Source of the DNA: JAZSMS01 sp045536015
GTDB lineage: Bacteria > Bacillota > Clostridia > Christensenellales > QALW01
Direction: 5' to 3'
NCBI GenBank assembly: GCA_045536015.1
Contig: JAZSMS010000117.1
Location: 1 to 8,038 of the forward strand
Length of the DNA: 8,038 nucleotides
Part shown: positions 1 to 5,414 of the stretch, in pieces
Numbering within the stretch: position 1 is the first letter of the stretch
Layout: each line of letters opens with the position of its first letter
Notes under the pieces: model-generated
Seen by the model: the letters and a program-made list of their open reading frames with translations, nothing else
Database searches by the model: none
What the model was told of the DNA's origin: nothing
Program-made: the position numbers and the translations under genes

Positions 1-48
1 CAGTATTAAGATTACTAAAACCGAAAGCACAGCAAAAACAATCCACAT
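1..48 (-). CDS. Partial gene, N-terminus of a membrane-anchored or exported protein of unknown function
   Basis: Only the first 16 codons are in the window; the rest lies beyond the left edge. On the minus strand an ATG at 48-46 opens a frame reading MWIVFAVLSVLVILIL, which is entirely hydrophobic after the start and looks like the first half of a transmembrane segment or signal anchor. A good SD site, GAGGTG (bases 61-56), sits 7 nt upstream, which strongly supports this start. A TATGAT -10-like hexamer lies at 80-75 on the same strand, without a convincing -35. The gene is divergent from the dehydrogenase at 160. The family cannot be told from 16 residues. Confidence 0.6.
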   Translation of the reverse strand, partial: MWIVFAVLSVLVILIL

Positions 49-107
49 ATTTAAACACCTCAACAAGGAATTGTATCATATTTACTTAAAAAAAACAATA
101 AAATATC

Positions 108-136
108 TTGCTTAAATTTTTATATTTATATAAAAT
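108..136 (+). promoter_or_regulatory. Candidate sigma-A promoter for the SDR gene
   Basis: TTGCTT (108-113) and TAAAAT (131-136) are separated by 17 nt. The -10 matches 5 of 6 consensus bases, but the -35 matches only 3 of 6. Transcription would start near 143, about 17 nt before the ATG at 160. The surroundings are extremely AT-rich, so chance matches are easy and the call is tentative. Confidence 0.4.
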
Positions 137-159
137 ATAAAAAACTTAAGAGAATAATT

Positions 160-1050
160 ATGAAAATAAAAAAATGGCTACAACTTAATACCTCGTCTTT
201 ATCCGGAAAGACCATTGCTATAACGGGCTCAACAGGTGGTTTAGGCACACATTTATGCTATTATCTTGCTTATTTGGGTGCAAACCTCATTTTGCTTGAC
301 CGCAACGAGCAAAAAAGCAACCTTAACAGAAAAAAACTAATTTCTGAATTTCCCAACGTAAAAATAAAATGTATTAATTTTGATGCCGAAGACATTTTTA
401 GCGTAAAGCAAGCCTGCGAAAATCTGCAAAGCAAGCAAATTGATTTTTTAATTTTAAACGCAGGCGCTTATAAAATCAAGCGCAAAAAATCAAGTCTTGG
501 ACTTGAAAACGTCTTTCAGATAAACTTTGCTTCGCCATATTTTCTTACAAAACAGCTTTTACCCGTTTTGAGCAAACAAAACGGATGCGTTATTGCAGTT
601 TCAAGCATTGCACACAACTATTCAAAAGCCAATTTTAAAGATATTGATTTTTGTAATAGTACCTCGTGCGAAAAAATTTACGGTAATTCAAAACGTTTTT
701 TAACCGCCGCTTTATTTGAGCTTTTTAAAGAAACTGATGACATTTCACTTTCGGTAACACACCCCGGAATTTCTTTTACAAACATTACCGCACATTATCC
801 AAAGTGGTTGTTTGCACTTATAAAGTACCCAATGAAATTTATCTTCCCTCATCCCCGCAAGGCTTGTTTATCAATTTTGTTTGGTGTTTTTAACTCCACA
901 CCTCAAAATTTTTGGATAGGTCCTAAATTTTTTAACGTTTGGGGTCTGCCCAAAAAGCAAAAATTAAACACTATTTCGCAAGCAGAATCTAAACAAATTT
1001 TTATCGTTGCCGAAGAAATATATTCAAAAATGATAAAAAAAGCTCCCTGA
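160..1050 (+). CDS. Short-chain dehydrogenase/reductase (SDR family), substrate unknown
   Basis: This is an intact 296-residue classical-type SDR, a cytosolic NAD(P)-dependent oxidoreductase with a Rossmann fold. Visible landmarks are the cofactor glycine motif TGSTGGLG (residues 22-29), Asp47 at the end of the second strand, NAG (100-102), the conserved Asn122, catalytic serine around S148/S149, the YGNSK active site (Tyr174, Lys178) and HPG (201-203). The overall pattern (TGxxxGxG, long C-terminal part with hydrophobic stretches around 215-245) resembles retinol-dehydrogenase or protochlorophyllide-reductase-like SDRs more than FabG. Asp47 suggests a preference for NAD over NADP, but this is inference. 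The SD is weak (AAGAGA, 148-153, 6 nt before the ATG). The gene is monocistronic, divergent from the partial gene at the left edge and convergent with kdgK. It is rich in Lys and Asn and visibly more AT-rich than kdgK. The substrate cannot be predicted. Confidence 0.9.
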   Translation: MKIKKWLQLNTSSLSGKTIAITGSTGGLGTHLCYYLAYLGANLILLDRNEQKSNLNRKKLISEFPNVKIKCINFDAEDIFSVKQACENLQSKQIDFLILNAGAYKIKRKKSSLGLENVFQINFASPYFLTKQLLPVLSKQNGCVIAVSSIAHNYSKANFKDIDFCNSTSCEKIYGNSKRFLTAALFELFKETDDISLSVTHPGISFTNITAHYPKWLFALIKYPMKFIFPHPRKACLSILFGVFNSTPQNFWIGPKFFNVWGLPKKQKLNTISQAESKQIFIVAEEIYSKMIKKAP

Positions 1051-1085
1051 AAATTTGACTATATCCAAATTTCAGGGAGTTTTTT
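1041..1085. terminator. Bidirectional rho-independent terminator between the SDR gene and kdgK
   Basis: The left arm CTCCCTGAAAATTTG (1043-1057) pairs with CAAATTTCAGGGAG (1066-1079) with a single bulged A, leaving a loop of about 8 nt. On the plus strand it is followed by a T-run (1080-1085). On the minus strand the stem is followed by a T-run made by the A-run at 1035-1041. It therefore serves both convergent genes. The SDR stop codon TGA (1048-1050) lies inside the stem, and the kdgK stop (1089-1087) is right beside it. Confidence 0.9.
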
Positions 1086-1086
1086 A

Positions 1087-2109
1087 TTATCTTTGTACTC
1101 TGCCCGAGCCATCGCCGCCTGCAAGCTTTTCAACTTCCGAAACGCTTACACGGTTATAGTCACCCTCAACCGAGTGCTTAAGTGCCGAAGCCGCAACTGC
1201 AAACTCGATAGCATCCTTTGAGCTTTTGCCCGAAAGCAACGAATAGATAAGCCCGCCACCAAACGAATCACCACCGCCAACACGGTCAACGATGTGAAGA
1301 TGATAGCTCTTTGAAAAGTAGTAATCTTCACCATCATAGAGCATACCGGCCCAGTCGTTATCCGATGCCGAAATTGACGTTCTTAAGGTAATTGCAACCT
1401 TTTCAAATCCAAACTTATCGGCAAGCTGTTTTGCAACGCTCTTATAGCCTTCATGATTAAGCTTTCCACCATAAATATCGGTGCCCTCTGCTTCGATACC
1501 AAAAACGTCCTTTGCATCCTCTTCGTTTGAAATGCAAACGTCAACGTACGCACAAAGCTCGGTCATAGCGGCTCTTGCCTGATCGCGTGTCCAAAGCTTA
1601 CCGCGATAGTTAAGGTCGCACGAAATCTTTACGCCGCGTTCCTTAGCCGCCTTGCAAGCCTCCTTGCAGATTTCAACAACGTTCTCGCCAAGCGCGGGAG
1701 TAATTCCTGTAAAGTGGAACCAATCGGCACCTTCAAAAATATCATCCCAATTAAAATCTTCCTTTGTAGCTTGCTGAATAGCCGAGTATTTACGGTCGTA
1801 AATGCAAACCGAACCACGCTGCGAAGCACCTTTTTCAAGATAATATATACCTACGCGCTCGCCACCTCGAACTATTTTTGAAGTATCAACGCCAAAGTAT
1901 CTGAGCGAGTCAACTGCTGCCTGACCGATAGCATGCTTAGGAAGCTTTGTAACGTAAACGCTGTCAAGACCGTAGTTTGCAAGACTTACTGCAACGTTAG
2001 CTTCGCCACCGCCAAACGTAGCTTGCATCTGATCATTTTGAAAAAATCTGTAATAACCGTTAGGAGCCAATCTTAACATAAGCTCGCCAAATGTAACAAC
2101 CTTTGCCAT
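1087..2109 (-). CDS. kdgK: 2-dehydro-3-deoxygluconokinase (KDG kinase), PfkB family
   Basis: A cytosolic sugar kinase that uses ATP to phosphorylate 2-keto-3-deoxygluconate to KDPG, the substrate of the neighbouring aldolase, in hexuronate (pectin, glucuronate) breakdown. At 340 residues it has the usual length for PfkB kinases. Visible motifs are the N-terminal PfkB signature GGGEANVAVSLANYG (33-47), DLNYRGKLW (165-173, typical of KDG kinases), and the C-terminal signature DRVGGGDSF (275-283), where Asp281 is the catalytic base and the glycines form the anion hole. The C-terminus SGRVQR resembles those I recall for clostridial KDG kinases. I place the start at the ATG at 2109, not at 2133: TCCTCC on the plus strand (a perfect GGAGGA SD) is 8 nt upstream, and homology begins MAKVVTFGE. 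The start lies 1 nt after the eda stop, so the two genes are translationally coupled. Other PfkB sugar specificities (fructokinase, ribokinase) are possible but less likely next to eda. Confidence 0.93.
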   Translation of the reverse strand: MAKVVTFGELMLRLAPNGYYRFFQNDQMQATFGGGEANVAVSLANYGLDSVYVTKLPKHAIGQAAVDSLRYFGVDTSKIVRGGERVGIYYLEKGASQRGSVCIYDRKYSAIQQATKEDFNWDDIFEGADWFHFTGITPALGENVVEICKEACKAAKERGVKISCDLNYRGKLWTRDQARAAMTELCAYVDVCISNEEDAKDVFGIEAEGTDIYGGKLNHEGYKSVAKQLADKFGFEKVAITLRTSISASDNDWAGMLYDGEDYYFSKSYHLHIVDRVGGGDSFGGGLIYSLLSGKSSKDAIEFAVAASALKHSVEGDYNRVSVSEVEKLAGGDGSGRVQR

Positions 2110-2110
2110 A

Positions 2111-2665
2111 TTATTTTTCCTCCATTTTCTCAAGTGCTTCTTTTACAAAAAAGCTTCCGCCGATAGCGGCAATTTTATCAAAAGCCAAGAATTCGTCAAT
2201 ATTGCCTCTGTCAACACCGCCCGTAGGAATAAATTTAACCTGCGGGAAGGGTCCCGAAAGTGCCTTTAATGCCTTAAGTCCGCCGTAAACGTTTGCAGGA
2301 AAGAATTTTAAGGTAGTTAATCCAAGCTCTAAAGCCTGCATAATTTCGGTAGGTGTAACGCATCCGGGATAGTAAGGAATTCCACGCTCATTACAAATAT
2401 TTGCTACTGCAACCGAAAGTCCGGGCGAAACAATAAACTTTGCACCTGCTGCAAGTGCCTCCTCGCACTGCTTAGCATTTATAACCGTTCCTGCACCGAT
2501 ATTCATCTCGGGATACTTTTCACACGCATAAGCAATAGCCTCCTGAGCACAAGCAGTACGGAACGTAATTTCCGCACAGTTTATACCGACGCCCTTAAGC
2601 GCGGTAAGAATTTTGTCGGTTTCTGATAACTCTTTAATAACTACAACAGGTATATACTTTTCCAT
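2111..2665 (-). CDS. eda: 2-dehydro-3-deoxy-phosphogluconate aldolase / 4-hydroxy-2-oxoglutarate aldolase (KDPG/KHG aldolase)
   Basis: A class I (Schiff base) TIM-barrel aldolase that cleaves KDPG to pyruvate and glyceraldehyde-3-phosphate. The product of kdgK is its substrate. Motifs line up with E. coli Eda at a constant offset of 13: Glu32 (E. coli Glu45, the general acid/base), Arg36 in EITFRT, Thr60 in GAGTV, SPG (80-82), the Schiff-base lysine Lys120 in LKFFPA (E. coli Lys133), PTGGV (147-151) phosphate loop, and GGSFF (169-173). At 184 residues it is shorter than the usual ~205-215. It lacks about 13 N-terminal residues and most of the C-terminal helix, stopping shortly after GGSFFV. 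The start at 2665 is set by an AAAGGAG SD (2680-2674) 8 nt upstream. It is the first gene of the eda-kdgK operon, transcribed divergently from the AraC-type regulator. The fold and active site look complete, so it is probably functional. Confidence 0.93.
   Translation of the reverse strand: MEKYIPVVVIKELSETDKILTALKGVGINCAEITFRTACAQEAIAYACEKYPEMNIGAGTVINAKQCEEALAAGAKFIVSPGLSVAVANICNERGIPYYPGCVTPTEIMQALELGLTTLKFFPANVYGGLKALKALSGPFPQVKFIPTGGVDRGNIDEFLAFDKIAAIGGSFFVKEALEKMEEK
2118..2123 (-). promoter_or_regulatory. SD site that decides the kdgK start
   Basis: GGAGGA read on the minus strand, 8 nt before the ATG at 2109 and located within the last codons of eda. The alternative upstream start at 2133 has no such site at the right distance and would add an eight-residue basic extension that lies upstream of the PfkB homology. 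Confidence 0.85.
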
Positions 2666-2847
2666 TTTTCTCTCTCCTTTTTATTAAACATCTGATTCCC
2701 TCTGTTAGAAAATTAAAAGCAAGCAATTCAATAGGCTCGTCCGTTGTACCAATAAAACAAAAGTTAATTTTATTACAATTTGACTTTGTGTAACGACACC
2801 CGATAATATTTGCCAACATCACTATTTTGCCTTAAAGCTTACTTATA

Positions 2848-2875
2848 ATTATCTGTATCTTTTCGGGATAGTCAA
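2848..2875 (-). promoter_or_regulatory. Candidate sigma-A promoter for eda-kdgK
   Basis: Read on the minus strand, TTGACT (2875-2870) and GATAAT (2853-2848) are separated by 16 nt, each 5 of 6 to consensus. Transcription would begin near 2841, about 175 nt upstream of the eda ATG. A weaker pair closer to the gene (GTTACA with TAAAAT near 2790-2770) cannot be excluded, so the leader length is uncertain. Confidence 0.6.
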
Positions 2876-2886
2876 AGTATAACTTT
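2874..2886. promoter_or_regulatory. Short palindrome at the -35 of the eda promoter, possible operator
   Basis: AAAGT-ATA-ACTTT is a perfect 5-bp inverted repeat with a 3-bp centre. It overlaps the upstream edge of the eda -35 hexamer by two bases. A regulator bound here could act on eda-kdgK transcription. It is short and AT-rich, so chance is possible. Confidence 0.35.
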
Positions 2887-2974
2887 TCTGACGTTTTACT
2901 ATGAAATTAAATTTTTATTCCCAATCTGTTTTATTCTTAGTAAATATATCTTTGTTTAATAGTATATCATATGT

Positions 2975-3017
2975 TTTTTGCAATGTTAATTGCAAAAATT
3001 GTTTGACACATTGCAAA
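2975..3017. promoter_or_regulatory. Candidate operator of the AraC-type regulator gene (10-bp inverted repeat plus a third half-site)
   Basis: TTTTTGCAAT (2975-2984) and ATTGCAAAAA (2989-2998) form a perfect 10-bp inverted repeat around a 4-bp GTTA centre. The half-site ATTGCAAA recurs at 3010-3017, inside the -35/-10 spacer of the regulator's promoter, exactly 21 bp downstream of the right arm (2989). A 21-bp step is two helical turns, the spacing of the AraC araI half-sites. The placement suggests autoregulation. The bound protein is inferred, not shown. Confidence 0.55.
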
Positions 3018-3031
3018 TCTTGCTTTACTAT
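3003..3031 (+). promoter_or_regulatory. Promoter of the AraC-type regulator gene
   Basis: A perfect TTGACA -35 (3003-3008), a 17-nt spacer and TACTAT (3026-3031, 4 of 6). Transcription would start near 3038, giving a leader of only about 12 nt in which the SD GAGGTG (3039-3044) sits at the very 5' end. The spacer carries the third ATTGCAAA half-site. Confidence 0.65.
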
Positions 3032-3049
3032 TTATGTTGAGGTGATTAA

Positions 3050-3892
3050 ATGCAAAAGAAAACTCAACGCTTTGATGCCAGACAAACAATGCACAGCGAA
3101 ACCTATGAGGTTTTTGATCATGTTGACGCAAACACAAATAATCTTGATGCACATTATCACGATTTTTATGAATTCTATTTCTTTGTTGGAGACGAGGTTG
3201 ATTACTGGATAAACGGCAATGTTTATCATCTTCAGTCCGGTGACATTTTAATTATAGAACCTTATCACTTACATAAACCTATTCCCGTTTCAGAAAATGC
3301 AAAATATGAACGTATTGTCCTTTGGGTTAACCGTAATTACTTATTTTCACTATCCGAAGGAATTTTTATTGAACTTTTTTCTTTTTTAAAAGGTAGTCTC
3401 CTGCTTCGTCCTTCTACAAACGAAAAAAACAAAATTTTACTGCTTGCACAGGAATTATCAAAAGAGTTCTATTCAAGTGATTTTGCCGCAAAAAGTATTT
3501 GCGACGGAATACTATTGCAATATATCAGCACTGTCGGCCGCATTGCTTTAAACGAAAATTCAAAGATAAACCAATACAGTACCCCAACATTTATAAGTGA
3601 AATTTTAACGTATATAAATGAGCATTTTTGCGAAAAACTCTCTCTTGACGAACTTGCCGAGCACTTTTTTATAAATAAATATTATCTTTCACACTCGTTT
3701 AAAAAAGCGGTTGGTACAAGCGTTTATCGTTATATAACTTTAAAGCGTCTTGACCTTGCAAACGAAATGCTTAAAGACAATATTCCATCTTTAAGCGTTG
3801 CCGAAGCGTGCGGCTTTAAAGATTACACTTCTTTTTTCCGTGCTTTTAAAGCCGAATACGGTGTAAGTCCCACAAGCATAAAACCCGATTGA
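3050..3892 (+). CDS. AraC/XylS-family transcriptional regulator with N-terminal cupin sensor
   Basis: 280 residues, the usual size for the family. The N-terminal cupin (about 30-80) shows AHYHDFYEF, with His35, His37 and Glu41 of the first cupin motif, followed by GDILIIEP. This domain normally binds a sugar or other small effector. The C-terminal AraC DNA-binding domain spans about 180-278 with two helix-turn-helix units: LSLDELAEHF...YYLSHSFKKAVG (197-222), and a second one (247-273) with the signature pattern VAEACGFKDYTSFFRAFK followed by YGVSP. The start is supported by SD GAGGTG 5 nt upstream. The gene is divergent from eda-kdgK, so it is a natural candidate activator of uronate catabolism, and its own promoter carries a likely operator. 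It could instead control the transporter gene 49 bp downstream. No terminator separates it from that gene. Confidence 0.93.
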   Translation: MQKKTQRFDARQTMHSETYEVFDHVDANTNNLDAHYHDFYEFYFFVGDEVDYWINGNVYHLQSGDILIIEPYHLHKPIPVSENAKYERIVLWVNRNYLFSLSEGIFIELFSFLKGSLLLRPSTNEKNKILLLAQELSKEFYSSDFAAKSICDGILLQYISTVGRIALNENSKINQYSTPTFISEILTYINEHFCEKLSLDELAEHFFINKYYLSHSFKKAVGTSVYRYITLKRLDLANEMLKDNIPSLSVAEACGFKDYTSFFRAFKAEYGVSPTSIKPD

Positions 3893-3941
3893 CTTATTAA
3901 ACCACTTTACATTTTGAATCAAAACAAAGGATGATAAATTT

Positions 3942-4811
3942 ATGACTTGGCTTATTATGGCAATATTTTCTGCTATTTTTGCCGGATTAACCTCCATTTT
4001 AGCAAAATGCGGAATAAAAAAGACCGACTCCGACGTTGCAACCGCAATTCGTACGATAATAGTTTTATTTTTTTCATTAATTATGGTGTTAATCGTTGGC
4101 TCGTTTAAGAGTATAACAAACATTTCATTAACTTCGTTTATTTTTTTATTTCTTTCGGGGTTTTCAACGGGCGCTTCATGGATATGTTATTTTAAAGCTC
4201 TTTCAATCGGTGACGTAAACAAGGTTGTCCCGCTTGATAAATCGAGTACTATTTTGACAGTTTTACTTGCAATAGTTTGCTTTGGCGAAACCGATAGGCT
4301 GTTTTTTAAACTTTCCGCCACCATTTTGCTTGGAATAGGTATATTTTTTATGGTAGAAAAGAAAAAGTCCGAGCCAATCACAAAAATGCGCCGAACTTGG
4401 ATGATTTATGCTGTTTTGGCCGCAATTTTTGCCGCGGCAACTTCGATACTTGCAAAATTAGGAATCTCTGACGTAGAATCTAACCTTGGTACTGCAATAC
4501 GTACAGTTGTTGTTTTAATTATGGCTTGGGCAATTGTCTTTGCAAAAGGCAAGCAAAAAATTATAAAAAACATTGACAAAAAGGAATTACTTTTTATCAT
4601 TTTATCGGGCTTTGCAACGGGCGCTTCGTGGCTTTGTTATTACTACGCAATACAAAACGGCGTTGTAAGCGTTGTAGTTCCCATTGACAAAATGAGCATT
4701 TTGGTTTCCGTTATCTTCTCGTACTTTGTCTTTAAAGAAAAACTCTCTAAAAAAGCATTTATAGGTCTTGTGCTTATGCTTATAGGTACTATTATTATGG
4801 CGGTTTGTTAA
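3942..4811 (+). CDS. EamA/DMT-family 10-TM transporter
   Basis: A 289-residue inner-membrane protein of the drug/metabolite transporter superfamily, with about ten hydrophobic segments in two EamA repeats. The halves match without a gap at an offset of exactly 150 residues: ILAKCGI (19-25) with ILAKLGI (169-175), TAIRT (34-38) with TAIRT (184-188), LSGFSTGASW (71-80) with LSGFATGASW (221-230), VPLDK (96-100) with VPIDK (246-250). The hydrophilic segment 139-151 joins them. DMT members export amino acids or metabolites, or take up sugars or nucleotide sugars; the substrate is not predictable here. SD AAAGGA (3926-3931) lies 10 nt upstream of the ATG. The gene follows the AraC-type regulator by 49 bp with no terminator, and its stop is 1 nt from the next start, so all three are probably one transcript. 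A role in moving a uronate-related compound is speculation from position only. Confidence 0.9.
   Translation: MTWLIMAIFSAIFAGLTSILAKCGIKKTDSDVATAIRTIIVLFFSLIMVLIVGSFKSITNISLTSFIFLFLSGFSTGASWICYFKALSIGDVNKVVPLDKSSTILTVLLAIVCFGETDRLFFKLSATILLGIGIFFMVEKKKSEPITKMRRTWMIYAVLAAIFAAATSILAKLGISDVESNLGTAIRTVVVLIMAWAIVFAKGKQKIIKNIDKKELLFIILSGFATGASWLCYYYAIQNGVVSVVVPIDKMSILVSVIFSYFVFKEKLSKKAFIGLVLMLIGTIIMAVC
3945..4805 (+). repeat. Internal tandem duplication inside the transporter gene (450-bp period)
   Basis: The two halves of the transporter gene align in register at an offset of 450 bp with no insertion or deletion over roughly the first 105 codons. By eye, about 50 of those residues are identical. 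Some identity survives at DNA level, for example CAACGGGCGCTTC at 4165-4177 and again at 4615-4627. This is the gene-duplication signature expected of EamA proteins, unusually well preserved. Confidence 0.75.
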
Positions 4812-4812
4812 T

Positions 4813-5334
4813 ATGAAAGCATTACAAGAAAATAAATTTAATAAAATTTTAGTAATAGGTTCGCCCGGCGCAGGAAAAAGCACCTTTGCCAGAAAACTGA
4901 GCAAAAAATTAAACATACCGCTTTTTCATCTTGATTTAATCTGGCATAAGCCTGATAAAACAACAATCTCGCGTGAAGAATTTGATAGAGAATTAAACAA
5001 AATTCTAATAGATGATAAATGGATAATAGACGGCCATTACGGACGAACTCTCGAAAAACGCATTCTTGCCTGCCAAACCGTGCTTTTGCTTGATTTACCA
5101 CTTGAAATTTGTTTGCAGGGCATCTGCAGCCGCATTGGTCAACCCCGTCCCGATATGCCTTGGCAAGAAAGTGAATTTGATCCCGAATTTAAAGAATACG
5201 TAATAAATTTTCAAACAGAAGAGCTCCCAAAAGCTTACTCTCTTTTAGAAAAATACAAGAATAAGAACATCATAGTTTTTAATTCACATAAAGAGCTTGA
5301 AGAATTTTTAAATTTGTTAAACAAACCATTGTAA
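4813..5334 (+). CDS. Adenylate-kinase-like P-loop protein (FlaR / topology-modulation-type family)
   Basis: 173 residues, a complete small cytosolic P-loop NTPase. Visible are the Walker A GSPGAGKST (residues 16-24), HLD (39-41) followed by IWHKP, WIIDGHY (70-76), the Walker B-like strand VLLLDLP (90-96), and RPDMPW (112-117) followed by FDPEFKEYVINF. This order matches the proteins often annotated as 'DNA topology modulation protein FlaR' or simply AAA-family ATPase, which resemble adenylate and shikimate kinases. The real substrate of this family is not well established and the topology name should not be taken literally. The ATG is 1 nt after the transporter stop (TAA-T-ATG) and has no clear SD, so it probably depends on translational coupling. 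It is the last gene of its transcript; a strong terminator lies 47 bp beyond. Functional connection with the transporter is unknown. Confidence 0.87.
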   Translation: MKALQENKFNKILVIGSPGAGKSTFARKLSKKLNIPLFHLDLIWHKPDKTTISREEFDRELNKILIDDKWIIDGHYGRTLEKRILACQTVLLLDLPLEICLQGICSRIGQPRPDMPWQESEFDPEFKEYVINFQTEELPKAYSLLEKYKNKNIIVFNSHKELEEFLNLLNKPL

Positions 5335-5380
5335 CTGGAACCAGCCTGAAACGGCTCAAGTTATAAGGTTTGGCTAAGTT

Positions 5381-5414
5381 AAAAAAGCACCTGCTTTTCG
5401 CAGGTGCTTTTTTT
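5381..5414. terminator. Bidirectional rho-independent terminator
   Basis: AAAAAAGCACCTGC (5381-5394) pairs perfectly with GCAGGTGC followed by Ts (5400-5413) around a five-base TTTTC loop. Seven Ts (5408-5414) follow on the plus strand, and the A-run at 5381-5386 gives six Us for transcripts of the minus strand. It closes the plus-strand cluster ending at 5334 and the minus-strand operon ending at 5413. The minus-strand stop codon (5415-5413) begins within the A/T tail. Confidence 0.95.

Larger units (their letters stand above)
2666..3049. other. Divergent control region between eda and the AraC-type regulator gene
   Basis: This 384-bp AT-rich stretch has no convincing gene. It holds a minus-strand promoter for eda-kdgK (2875-2848), which implies an untranslated leader of about 175 nt. 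It also holds a 13-bp palindrome beside the -35 of that promoter, a 24-bp palindrome plus a third half-site in front of the regulator gene, and the regulator's promoter (3003-3031). Within the eda leader I see no strong hairpin, T-run attenuator or riboswitch I recognise. TTTGCC occurs twice, 17 bp apart (2809-2814 and 2826-2831), with unknown meaning. Confidence 0.7.

Noticed and set aside
2110..2133. Upstream ATG of kdgK adding eight residues (MRKWRKNN)
   Set aside because: The perfect GGAGGA SD is placed for the ATG at 2109, and the extra residues are a shadow of the eda 3' end.
2634..2822. Minus-strand 62-codon frame in the eda leader, starting with GTG and overlapping the eda start out of frame
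   Set aside because: It has only a weak AAGG upstream, unusual Cys/Asn-rich composition and no recognisable family. It runs over the eda SD and start. A leader peptide is not excluded but the sequence does not support one.
2886..2900. Possible catabolite-responsive (cre-like) site containing AAAACG on the minus strand
   Set aside because: It matches only half of the cre consensus and lacks the invariant TG and CA ends, so it is not supported.
2901..3212. Plus-strand 103-codon frame upstream of and overlapping the AraC-type gene
   Set aside because: It crosses the operator, promoter and SD of the regulator gene and overlaps it in another frame. It has no SD of its own and low-complexity composition.
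5335..5356. CTGG-AA-CCAG followed by AGCC-TGAAAC-GGCT, possible small hairpins after the P-loop gene
   Set aside because: Stems are only 4 bp and the strong terminator just downstream explains the 3' end. Nothing suggests a separate RNA.
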